A DNA stretch of 6,198 nucleotides from Candidatus Campbellbacteria bacterium CG22_combo_CG10-13_8_21_14_all_36_13 (GCA_002771585.1 PCTT01000016.1:1-6198); one strand, 5' to 3'. Shown: positions 1 through 5,782, counted from the stretch's first letter. Translations and numbers: made by a program. The notes: generated by a model not told the origin, from the sequence alone.

Positions 1-22
1 TAAAATCTCACAAAACTAAAAT

Positions 23-1207
23 ATGTATACAAAAGAACCAGAGCTATACATACACCCTTTGTCATATTCGGGACCATATCAAAAAGCAATAGAGGTTGCT
101 GAATATTATGGTTTTAAGGTAATACCACCTGTTAGGGGTGTTTCTAGCATAAGAAAAGATATGGAGCCAAGAAACATATTTCATAGAGCATATTATCTAG
201 ATCCAGTACAAAAAATTCTTATGAGCGACTATATAAATTCTCTAAATGCACCAAAAAGCACACAACACATGCTGTGCCAAACAAGAAACGCTCAAAAAAA
301 AGATGGCGGTGGCATAAACCTCAGCATAGTTGGAAATTCAAAAAGTATATCTGAGGCACTAATAATAAAAACTGCAATTTCTATACTAGAAGAACACAAT
401 AAAAACAATTTCGTGGTTGAATTAAATAGTCTGGGTGATCAAAACTCATATAGATTATTTTTAAAAGACTTTATACTACACTATCGTAAAAACATTAATG
501 AGATTGGAGATTGTTGTAGAACACACATGAAAAATAATCCAGCACTATTAACCGTGTGTCCGGTAGAATTATGCAGAGAGATTAGAAAAGAAGCACCTAG
601 ACCAATAAATTATTTATCAGAAGCAAGTCGTAACCATTTAAAAAGTTTAATTGAGTACCTAGAATCAATGGGTCTTCAATATAGAATAAACAATGATCTT
701 ATTGGTGAAGACTACACAGCAGGAACTCAAATATCTTTTGTAATAAAAGAAAATGATAGCAACGATCCTTGTGAACAAAAGATTCTGGCTAGAGGCGAGA
801 GATACAACAGATACAACCACAACAATCAACAAAAAAAAGTTTTTCCTACCGTAGGAATTTCGATTGATATAAACCAAAGCGGAAAAGAAGAATACCTTGA
901 AGAAGGAGCAAGAAAAAATCCAGACCTATATTTAGTACACCTTGGCACAGAGGCAAAAAGACAAAGCCTACAATTGATAGAACTCCTAAGAAAGAAAAAA
1001 ATACAGATAGCACAATCTTTAATATATGATGATCTTTCCAAGCAAATAAAAAGAGCTGAGTATATGAATGTTGCACACACTCTAATAATTGGTGTTAAAG
1101 AGGCGCGTGAGAAAACTGTAATAGTAAGAAACACAAATACAAGGGCTCAAGAGGTGGTGCCTATAGACAAACTAATAGGATATCTTAGGCATGTGCACAG
1201 GTTGTAA
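23..1207 (+). CDS. Histidyl-tRNA synthetase-like protein, probably catalytically degenerate (HisRS/HisZ family)
   Basis: The 394-residue protein has the architecture of a short bacterial HisRS: a class II synthetase-type core (about 1-285) and a C-terminal anticodon-binding-type domain (about 300-392, starting PDLYLVHLG, with the TLIIG strand near 353-357). Family landmarks are VELNSLGD (132-139), C164/R166 followed by NNPALLTVCP (171-180), APRPINYLSEASR (191-203) and GEDYTAGT (228-235). Catalytic motifs are eroded. The motif 2 FRxE and GRxREF residues are not seen around 84-104, the arginine of the LVRGLDYY loop is absent near 226-230, GGGRYD has become ARGERYN (256-262), and the motif 3 arginine is missing in VGISIDINQS (277-286). 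I therefore doubt aminoacylation activity. A regulatory HisZ-like or translation-associated role is possible, but no his genes lie nearby. The start is firm because an in-frame TAA lies at 17-19. No Shine-Dalgarno motif is present. rpsU follows after 30 nt. Confidence 0.8.
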   Translation: MYTKEPELYIHPLSYSGPYQKAIEVAEYYGFKVIPPVRGVSSIRKDMEPRNIFHRAYYLDPVQKILMSDYINSLNAPKSTQHMLCQTRNAQKKDGGGINLSIVGNSKSISEALIIKTAISILEEHNKNNFVVELNSLGDQNSYRLFLKDFILHYRKNINEIGDCCRTHMKNNPALLTVCPVELCREIRKEAPRPINYLSEASRNHLKSLIEYLESMGLQYRINNDLIGEDYTAGTQISFVIKENDSNDPCEQKILARGERYNRYNHNNQQKKVFPTVGISIDINQSGKEEYLEEGARKNPDLYLVHLGTEAKRQSLQLIELLRKKKIQIAQSLIYDDLSKQIKRAEYMNVAHTLIIGVKEAREKTVIVRNTNTRAQEVVPIDKLIGYLRHVHRL

Positions 1208-1237
1208 AATATATCGGTTTATAGTATTCTGTCACGG

Positions 1238-1519
1238 ATGGCAATACAAATAGAAATAAAACCAAATAACAATGAAAGCACCGCAAGCACAATGCGTCGT
1301 TTTTCTAGAAAGGTAAAGTCTGCTGGAATAATAAAAAAAGCAAAATCTCTTAGATATAGCAACAGGAAAATATCTAAAACAATGCAAAAAAAACAGGCAC
1401 TTAGACTCAAAAAGAAGAAAGAAGTTGTTGAAAAATTAATAAAGATGGGAAAAGCAAAAGACACAATGAGAAAAAGAGCTCCTATTTCAAATTCTACGAC
1501 AAGTGATTCAGCAAAATAA
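1238..1519 (+). CDS. rpsU: Small ribosomal subunit protein bS21, extended form
   Basis: bS21 sits on the 30S platform near the 3' end of 16S rRNA and the anti-Shine-Dalgarno region, and helps initiation. The protein has 93 residues against about 70 in Escherichia coli. The core TASTMRRFSRKVKSAG (15-30) matches the family pattern of a variable N-terminus followed by (A)LRRFKR...AG, and a long lysine/arginine-rich helical stretch follows to about residue 80. The last 13 residues (PISNSTTSDSAK region) form a Ser/Thr-rich tail outside the usual family length. The ATG at 1238 is the first start in frame that fits the family. There is no purine-rich ribosome binding site; only ACGG precedes the start. 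It lies 30 nt after the HisRS-like gene and overlaps ybeY by 17 nt, so the three are probably co-transcribed. Family assignment is confident despite low complexity. Confidence 0.88.
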   Translation: MAIQIEIKPNNNESTASTMRRFSRKVKSAGIIKKAKSLRYSNRKISKTMQKKQALRLKKKKEVVEKLIKMGKAKDTMRKRAPISNSTTSDSAK

Positions 1520-1895
1520 CACAACAATAACCAACAGAACAAACGGCAGACCCTATATTAAAGGTCTGCCGTTTGATGATATAAAGTCGAAAATACTAGG
1601 CAAAAAATATGAGCTTAGTTTGGTTTTTATAGAAGACAAATACTCCAAACAACTAAACAAAAAATACAGAAATAAAAACAAACCTACAAACGTTCTCGCA
1701 TTTCCAATCAGTGATATATATGGTGAAATTTTTATAAACGTAGACTCTATAAAAAGAGAATATTTGAATTTTACAGAATCAAGAAAACAATTCATCGGGT
1801 ATTTGTTTATCCATTCACTTTTCCATTTGAAGGGTTACTCGCATGGTAGTAAAATGGAGAAAGAAGAGAAAATCATTAGAGATAAGTTTTTATAA
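1503..1895 (+). CDS. ybeY: Endoribonuclease YbeY (rRNA maturation factor)
   Basis: YbeY is a single-domain, zinc-dependent endoribonuclease involved in 16S rRNA 3'-end processing and 70S ribosome quality control. The 130-residue product carries the UPF0054 hallmarks: YELSLVFIEDKYSKQLNKKYR (36-56) with the conserved arginine R56 of the LNxxYR motif, PTNVLAFP (61-68), GEIFIN (74-79), and the metal site H104-x3-H108-x5-H114 in IHSLFHLKGYSH. The usual GYDH aspartate is serine here (S113), as the window reads GYSH. The start is GTG at 1503, inside rpsU; no ATG occurs before residue 118 and the N-terminal ITNRTNGRP stretch (9-17) looks family-like, so GTG is the sensible start. The 17-nt overlap and missing Shine-Dalgarno motif suggest translation coupled to rpsU, a natural pairing since both proteins act at the 3' end of 16S rRNA. 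A 12-bp hairpin lies within codons 13-24. Confidence 0.9.
   Translation: MIQQNNTTITNRTNGRPYIKGLPFDDIKSKILGKKYELSLVFIEDKYSKQLNKKYRNKNKPTNVLAFPISDIYGEIFINVDSIKREYLNFTESRKQFIGYLFIHSLFHLKGYSHGSKMEKEEKIIRDKFL
1541..1574 (+). repeat. Perfect 12-bp inverted repeat inside the ybeY 5' coding region
   Basis: AAACGGCAGACC (1541-1552) and its exact complement GGTCTGCCGTTT (1563-1574) flank a 10-nt loop, CTATATTAAA. The hairpin begins 21 nt after the rpsU stop and lies in codons 13-24 of ybeY. Seven of twelve pairs are G-C in otherwise AT-rich DNA. Only three T residues end the 3' arm and GATGAT follows, so it is a poor intrinsic terminator. It could stabilise the rpsU mRNA 3' end, be a processing site, or damp ybeY translation. 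The structure is seen directly; the role is inferred. Confidence 0.75.
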
Positions 1896-1937
1896 AAAAC
1901 TTCTCCAGTATTTTTGTTTAAAAGTATGCATTTAAAA

Positions 1938-1946
1938 TGTTATACT
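1938..1946 (+). promoter_or_regulatory. Extended -10 promoter for ftsA
   Basis: TG-T-TATACT at 1938-1946 matches the extended -10 consensus TGnTATAAT with one mismatch. No good -35 hexamer lies 16-18 nt upstream; TTGTTT at 1914-1919 is too far at 21 nt. Transcription would begin near 1953 and leave a leader of about 35 nt before the ftsA ATG at 1988. The 92-nt ybeY-ftsA gap shows no convincing terminator, so read-through from the upstream unit is also possible. Confidence 0.55.
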
Positions 1947-1987
1947 TTGGGCATATTTCATTCTCTTGAATAAATATTGTTACCATT

Positions 1988-3145
1988 ATGAGCAAAAACA
2001 TATCAGTAGGAATAGATATAGGCACATACCATATAAGGGTTGCTGTTTCTGAGCGCACAAAAGAAAACCCTACACCCAAAATAATAGGAAAAGGATACAC
2101 AGAATCACGGGGCATGAGACACGGTTACATAGTTAATGTCTCTGACGTATCACGCTCTTTAAAAAGAGCTATGGAACAAGCCGAAAAAACTTCGGGTATA
2201 AAAATAAAAGAAGCTGTTATTTCAATTGGTGGAGTAAGTCTTGAATCTATCAAATCTATTGGAGCAACAATGATATCTAGGGGTGATAACGAAGTTACGG
2301 ATCTTGATGTTAAAAATGCAACAGAAGCAAGTGAAAGAGCTCTTCCAAAAGGATCCATACTTAACAGGAAAATACTTACTTCTATACCTATTGTTTATAA
2401 AATTGATGGTAAAGAAATCCTTGGTAGACCAATTGGTATGAAAGGTGTTAGGTTTGAAGTAGAGACACTTTTTGTAACATGTCTTGAGCAACACTTGAAC
2501 GACTTAATACAAGCAGTGGAAGATGTGGGTGTAAGAGTGCAAGATGTTCACGCATCCCCTCTTGTGGCAAGCCTTGTAACACTTACAAAGTCGCAAAAAA
2601 TTGCTGGCTGTGTATTAGCAAACATAGGGTCAGAAACAGTTTCTATTGTTGTGTTTGAAAACGACATACCCTTGTCGTTGAAAGTTTTTCCAGTAGGTGC
2701 AAATTCAATTACTCATGATATTGCACTTGGTCTACAAGTACCTCTAGATGAAGCCGAGCAAATAAAGCTTGGAGGGATCACTGGTGCCGATTACTCTAGA
2801 AAGAAACTAGAAGACATAGTAGTTAAAAGAATAACAGACATTTTTGAACTAATAAACGCACACCTAAAAGAAATTAATAAAGATGGTCTTTTACCAGCTG
2901 GAATAATAATAACTGGCGGTGGTTCTGGTATCGCTACGGTAGAAGATATTGCAAAAGCAACTCTTAAATTACCATCAAGGATAGCATCACTTTATTTTAA
3001 TGGTGGAAATTATATACAAGACTCAACTTGGGCGGTGTGCTATGGATTATGTATTATTGGACACACGGGAGAAACTGGGGATTTTAGTGCCATAAATAAC
3101 ACAAAAAACACCCTTGCTAACTGGTTTAAAAAGTTTATGCCATAG
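1988..3145 (+). CDS. ftsA: Cell division protein FtsA, actin-like membrane tether of FtsZ
   Basis: FtsA polymerises on the inner membrane face, binds the FtsZ C-terminal peptide and recruits later division proteins. The 385-residue protein is somewhat shorter than E. coli FtsA (420). Visible elements are the phosphate-1 loop VGIDIGTYHIRVAV (7-20), the FtsA-specific 1C subdomain (about 82-165, including GRPIGMKGVRFEVE), a second actin half from about 166, phosphate-2 loop ANIGSETVSIVVFE (211-224), the EAEQIK connector (255-260), and adenosine loop PAGIIITGGGSGI (303-315). The C-terminal NTLANWFKKFMP (374-385) is a typical amphipathic membrane-targeting helix after a flexible linker. The phosphate-2 acidic residue is N212 rather than the more usual aspartate. 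The ATG start gives the phosphate-1 loop its normal position and has no Shine-Dalgarno motif. ftsZ follows after 189 nt. Confidence 0.96.
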   Translation: MSKNISVGIDIGTYHIRVAVSERTKENPTPKIIGKGYTESRGMRHGYIVNVSDVSRSLKRAMEQAEKTSGIKIKEAVISIGGVSLESIKSIGATMISRGDNEVTDLDVKNATEASERALPKGSILNRKILTSIPIVYKIDGKEILGRPIGMKGVRFEVETLFVTCLEQHLNDLIQAVEDVGVRVQDVHASPLVASLVTLTKSQKIAGCVLANIGSETVSIVVFENDIPLSLKVFPVGANSITHDIALGLQVPLDEAEQIKLGGITGADYSRKKLEDIVVKRITDIFELINAHLKEINKDGLLPAGIIITGGGSGIATVEDIAKATLKLPSRIASLYFNGGNYIQDSTWAVCYGLCIIGHTGETGDFSAINNTKNTLANWFKKFMP

Positions 3146-3189
3146 TTTTGGACCCCCGAACAAACAATAGAAAAAGAACTATTTATAAA

Positions 3190-3218
3190 GACGTGTCAAG
3201 TACGTCATTTTATTTTTT
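3190..3218 (+). terminator. Weak intrinsic terminator-like hairpin after ftsA
   Basis: GACGTG (3190-3195), loop TCAAG and TACGTC (3201-3206) form a 6-bp stem with one G-U pair. It is followed by ATTTTATTTTTT, an interrupted T-rich tail. It starts 45 nt after the ftsA stop. The stem is short, so it may only attenuate transcription into ftsZ. Confidence 0.45.
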
Positions 3219-3222
3219 ATGG

Positions 3223-3240
3223 TATTGTGCAGACACAATA
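3223..3240 (+). repeat. 7-bp hairpin in the ftsA-ftsZ leader
   Basis: TATTGTG (3223-3229) and CACAATA (3234-3240) are exact complements around the tetraloop CAGA. It follows directly on the T-rich tail of the preceding hairpin and is followed by AGGG rather than T residues, so it is not a terminator itself. It could be an operator-like palindrome or an mRNA 5' structure for ftsZ. From 3241 to 3334 I see only AT-rich sequence with several weak -10-like words (TAAAAT at 3281, GATAAT at 3307) and no convincing -35 partner. Confidence 0.4.
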
Positions 3241-3334
3241 AGGGCATTGGGTGTCGCTATATTTGCACACACACGAATATTAAAATTTGCTAAAAACACA
3301 AAATTAGATAATTAATAATTTATATAAAATTTCC

Positions 3335-4528
3335 ATGACTAAAAAAGTTCAACCAGACGTAGAAACATTCGCAAGAATAAAGGTAGTTGGTACCGGTGGA
3401 TCTGGAGGTAATGCAATAAACCACATGGTTTCATCAAGAATTCAAGGGGTTGAATTTATTGCAGTAAATACAGATGCTCAAGACCTACACCACTCTAAAG
3501 CAAAGAAAAAAATTCATATAGGTAAAAACCTTACCAAGGGTCTTGGTACTGGTATGAATCCAGAACTTGGAAAAAGAGCCGCTGAAGAAACCAAAGAAGA
3601 AATACAAGGAGCATTAAAGGGTGCAGACATGGTCTTTATAGCATCTGGTATGGGTGGAGGAACAGGAACTGGTGCAAGCGGTGTTGTTGCAAAAACAGCA
3701 AGAGAACTTGGAGCATTGACCGTTGGTGTTGTCACAAAACCATTCTACTTTGAAGGGACACAGAGAATGAGGGTTGCTATGCATGGGTTACAAGAACTTC
3801 AAAAAGAGGTTGATGCTTTGATTGTGATTCCAAACGACAGACTACTGCAAACAGTAAAAAAAGAAACTTCTGTGGATGAGGCGTTTTCTTTGTGTGATGA
3901 GGTTTTGAGAGAAGCGGTAGAGGGTATATCAGACCTAATTACAACTCCTGGTAAAATCAATGTGGACTTTGCAGATATTCGTTCTGTTATGGAAAACGCC
4001 GGTTCAGCTCTTATGGGTATTGGAAAAGCGTCTGGAGAGTCAAGATCAGTAGACGCTGCTCGTATGGCAATTAGTTCTCCCCTTCTTGATGTATCAATCA
4101 ATGGCGCTAAAGGAGTATTGTTTGCAATAGCCGGAGGAGATGATTTGACAATGCACGAAATACAAGAAGCGGCAAGAATAATTACAGAGTCAATAGACCC
4201 TAATGCAAAAGTAATATTTGGAACAATAAAAGACGAAAAATTAAAAAAGGGAGAAGTTAAAGTAACAGTAATTGCATCAGGTTTTCCAGAAGGACAAGTA
4301 ATAAAAGAGGTTGAGATTAACACGCCATTGTTTCCTTTTGGGATAAGTAGTTCAGATGATAAAGACAAAGAAGACGATGAGCGCGAAAAGATCTATGATG
4401 CAGTCGAAGAAGTTGTAAAGGGAAACGTTGAAAGAAAAGATAAAAAAGAAAAAGAGGATACAAAAGATGACGAAGATGATGACTGGGGTTCTGTTCCATC
4501 ATTTTTGAGAAGATCAAAGCTTAAATAG
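3335..4528 (+). CDS. ftsZ: Cell division protein FtsZ, tubulin-like GTPase
   Basis: FtsZ polymerises with GTP into the cytokinetic ring. The 397-residue protein is full length. Landmarks are VVGTGGSGGNAINHM (17-31), VNTDAQDL (44-51), the tubulin signature GGGTGTG (107-113) preceded by FIASGM, the ribose/guanine-contact segment IPNDRLL (165-171), and the T7 synergy loop NVDFADIRSVM (209-219), with N209, D211 and D214 that complete the catalytic site of the neighbouring subunit. The C-terminal tubulin-like domain runs to about 325. A highly charged linker (about 340-383, rich in Asp, Glu and Lys) leads to DDWGSVPSFLRRSKLK, the conserved peptide that binds FtsA and other tethers. The ATG has no Shine-Dalgarno motif. 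Its partner ftsA lies upstream, but the structured 189-nt gap points to separate control. Confidence 0.98.
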   Translation: MTKKVQPDVETFARIKVVGTGGSGGNAINHMVSSRIQGVEFIAVNTDAQDLHHSKAKKKIHIGKNLTKGLGTGMNPELGKRAAEETKEEIQGALKGADMVFIASGMGGGTGTGASGVVAKTARELGALTVGVVTKPFYFEGTQRMRVAMHGLQELQKEVDALIVIPNDRLLQTVKKETSVDEAFSLCDEVLREAVEGISDLITTPGKINVDFADIRSVMENAGSALMGIGKASGESRSVDAARMAISSPLLDVSINGAKGVLFAIAGGDDLTMHEIQEAARIITESIDPNAKVIFGTIKDEKLKKGEVKVTVIASGFPEGQVIKEVEINTPLFPFGISSSDDKDKEDDEREKIYDAVEEVVKGNVERKDKKEKEDTKDDEDDDWGSVPSFLRRSKLK

Positions 4529-4530
4529 TA

Positions 4531-4579
4531 ATTAGGGTATGGGGTTTAGGATTTAGAATTTAGGATTTAGGGTTTAGTA
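4531..4579. repeat. Tandem heptanucleotide array, TTTAGGR type
   Basis: Seven consecutive 7-nt units start two bases after the ftsZ stop: ATTAGGG, TATGGGG, TTTAGGA, TTTAGAA, TTTAGGA, TTTAGGG and TTTAGTA. The middle four (4545-4572) are the clearest. The unit equals the plant-type telomere motif TTTAGGG, by coincidence of sequence only. The plus strand is G-rich in short runs, so a weak two-layer quadruplex is conceivable. The array lies before the ftsZ terminator and would be transcribed with ftsZ. Confidence 0.7.
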
Positions 4580-4585
4580 AAAAAC

Positions 4586-4619
4586 AAAAACCTCGCATTA
4601 AAGCGAGGTGTTTTGTTTG
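4586..4619 (+). terminator. Intrinsic terminator after ftsZ
   Basis: ACCTCGC (4590-4596), loop ATTAAA and GCGAGGT (4603-4609) form a 7-bp G+C-rich stem followed by GTTTTGTTT. The upstream A-tract AAAACAAAAA would give a T-tract on the other strand, so it could work in both directions. It lies 61 nt after the ftsZ stop and insulates trxB. Confidence 0.85.
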
Positions 4620-4634
4620 CAAATTTATAAAATT

Positions 4635-4664
4635 TTCACAGAAAACCACACTTTCTGATATAAT
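4635..4664 (+). promoter_or_regulatory. Strong sigma-70-type promoter for trxB
   Basis: TTCACA (4635-4640, five of six to TTGACA) and TATAAT (4659-4664, perfect) are separated by 18 nt. TGA directly precedes the -10, giving the extended form TGnTATAAT. Transcription should begin near 4671, leaving a leader of about 28 nt with no Shine-Dalgarno motif. This is the best promoter match in the window. Confidence 0.85.
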
Positions 4665-4698
4665 ATAAAAATTACAAAAACTTTAACTTTTAAAAAAC

Positions 4699-5616
4699 AT
4701 GACTTTCGACTTAATAATAATCGGTGGAGGGCCTGCTGGCACAGCGGCATCTATATACGCCTCAAGAAAACAATTAAAGACATTACTAATAACCAAAGAG
4801 TTTGGTGGTCAAAGTGTTGTATCAGAGGATATACAAAACTGGATTGGCTTCCCTTCTATATCTGGTGCTGATTTGGCTAAATCTTTTAAAGAACATGTAG
4901 AAAAATACAAAGGCGATGTGTTGGAAATAAAGGAAGGTGAATATGCTGAAATGGTAGAAAAAACAGATATTGGTTTTTCTGTAAAGACAAACAAAGCAAC
5001 ATACGACACCAAAACAGTTCTTATAGTCACTGGAAGTCATAGAAGACAACTTACTGTGCCTGGCGCAGACAGACTAGAGCACAAAGGACTTACATATTGT
5101 GCTTCATGTGACGGGCCATTGTTTAGTGGACAAGACGTCGCTGTGATTGGTGGAGGTAATGCGGCATTTGAGACAGCCTCACAATTATTAGCATACGCCA
5201 AAAGCGTAACGCTTCTAAATAGAAGTGATGTTTTTAAAGCTGATGAAATAACGGTAAACAAAGTATTATCACACCCAAACATGAAAGCAATAAAGGGTGC
5301 TGAGCTTTTGGAAATTTTGGGAGATAATTTTGTTTCTGGCTTGAAATATAAAATAAATGATGAGGAGCAAGAGCTTGCTGTCGCTGGAATATTCGCAGAA
5401 ATTGGATCAATACCTACAACAGGTTTTGTTGATGGTCTTGTAGAGATGACAGAGTACAAACAAATCAAAGTGGATCCTAAAACTCAACAAACATCACTAC
5501 CAGGTATTTGGTCTGCTGGAGATTGTACTGACGGACTCTATCACCAAAACAACATAGCCGCAGGTGATGCGGTGAAAGCTTTAGAGGATATATATCTATA
5601 TTTAAATGCGAGGTAA
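4699..5616 (+). CDS. trxB: Thioredoxin reductase-like FAD disulfide reductase (TrxB/AhpF C-terminal type)
   Basis: This cytosolic flavoenzyme passes electrons from a pyridine nucleotide through FAD and a redox disulfide to thioredoxin-like partners. The 305 residues cover the full low-molecular-weight TrxR fold: FAD-binding GGGPAG (9-14), FGGQ (35-38), the ATG-type motif VTGSHRR (110-116), the redox pair C134-A-S-C137 in YCASCDGPLF, the nucleotide-binding GGGNAAFE (151-158), and the closing FAD motif GIWSAGDC (269-276). The usual NADPH-discriminating HRRxxxR is replaced by NRSDVFK (174-180), and GGGDSA by GGGNAA. Both changes recall the NADH-using AhpF reductase domain more than E. coli TrxB, as does IFAEIGSIPTT (231-241). 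Cofactor preference is therefore likely NADH or undetermined. It is monocistronic, with its own promoter and terminator. No thioredoxin or peroxiredoxin gene is in the window, so the partner is unknown. Confidence 0.92.
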   Translation: MTFDLIIIGGGPAGTAASIYASRKQLKTLLITKEFGGQSVVSEDIQNWIGFPSISGADLAKSFKEHVEKYKGDVLEIKEGEYAEMVEKTDIGFSVKTNKATYDTKTVLIVTGSHRRQLTVPGADRLEHKGLTYCASCDGPLFSGQDVAVIGGGNAAFETASQLLAYAKSVTLLNRSDVFKADEITVNKVLSHPNMKAIKGAELLEILGDNFVSGLKYKINDEEQELAVAGIFAEIGSIPTTGFVDGLVEMTEYKQIKVDPKTQQTSLPGIWSAGDCTDGLYHQNNIAAGDAVKALEDIYLYLNAR

Positions 5617-5626
5617 GAAAAATGAC

Positions 5627-5649
5627 AACCATTAAGTGGTTATTTTTTT
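5627..5649 (+). terminator. Intrinsic terminator after trxB
   Basis: AACCA (5627-5631), loop TTAAG and TGGTT (5637-5641) form a 5-bp stem, extendable by a T-G pair, followed by A and seven T residues. It begins 10 nt after the trxB stop. The stem is short but the T-tract is strong. Confidence 0.75.
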
Positions 5650-5657
5650 GACTGAAT

Positions 5658-5777
5658 GAGTATACCTCTCCCTACGGGAGTCGATATTTTGTTTCGTTCC
5701 TCACAAAATATCAGGCAAGGTATTCGATTCCCTATGGTAGAGTCTCCTATACTTTACTTGGATTCACGAGTATATTC
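5658..5777. repeat. Non-coding palindromic and direct-repeat element
   Basis: A perfect 10-bp inverted repeat, GATATTTTGT (5683-5692) and ACAAAATATC (5703-5712), encloses the loop TTCGTTCCTC. Just before it CTCCC-TAC-GGGAG (5668-5680) is a 5-bp hairpin. The sequence 5661-5682 recurs in diverged form 60 bp later at 5721-5744; for example TATACCTCTCCCTA and TATTCGATTCCCTA share 10 of 14 bases, then GGGAGTC matches GGTAGAGTC. A shorter echo, GAGTATAT, is at 5768. It has no T-tract and lies between two terminators, so it is probably an intergenic repeat rather than a gene. Confidence 0.55.
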
Positions 5778-5782
5778 AAAAA

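Noticed and set aside
1202..1225. TTGTAA and TATAGT as a promoter for rpsU
   Set aside because: The hexamers are only 12 nt apart and lie in a 30-nt gap. Co-transcription with the upstream gene is simpler.
1541..1580. Reading the ybeY hairpin as the rpsU intrinsic terminator
   Set aside because: Only three T residues end the stem and GATGAT follows, and the stem lies within well-supported ybeY coding sequence.
3219..3293. A 24-codon cysteine-containing open frame in the ftsA-ftsZ gap
   Set aside because: Too short, no initiation signal, and it covers the hairpin and AT-rich leader. Chance open frames of this size are common.
3799..4368. A 189-codon open frame on the minus strand inside ftsZ
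   Set aside because: It is antisense to the conserved FtsZ core and its Ser/Ile/Thr-rich translation is what reverse complementing FtsZ codons would give. It has no family resemblance.
4531..4579. CRISPR array or true telomere
   Set aside because: The units are 7 nt with no spacers, and a telomere cannot sit between ftsZ and its terminator within continuous gene order.
5037..5468. A 143-codon open frame on the minus strand inside trxB
   Set aside because: It is a shadow of the conserved TrxB redox and nucleotide-binding regions, with no promoter or start signal.
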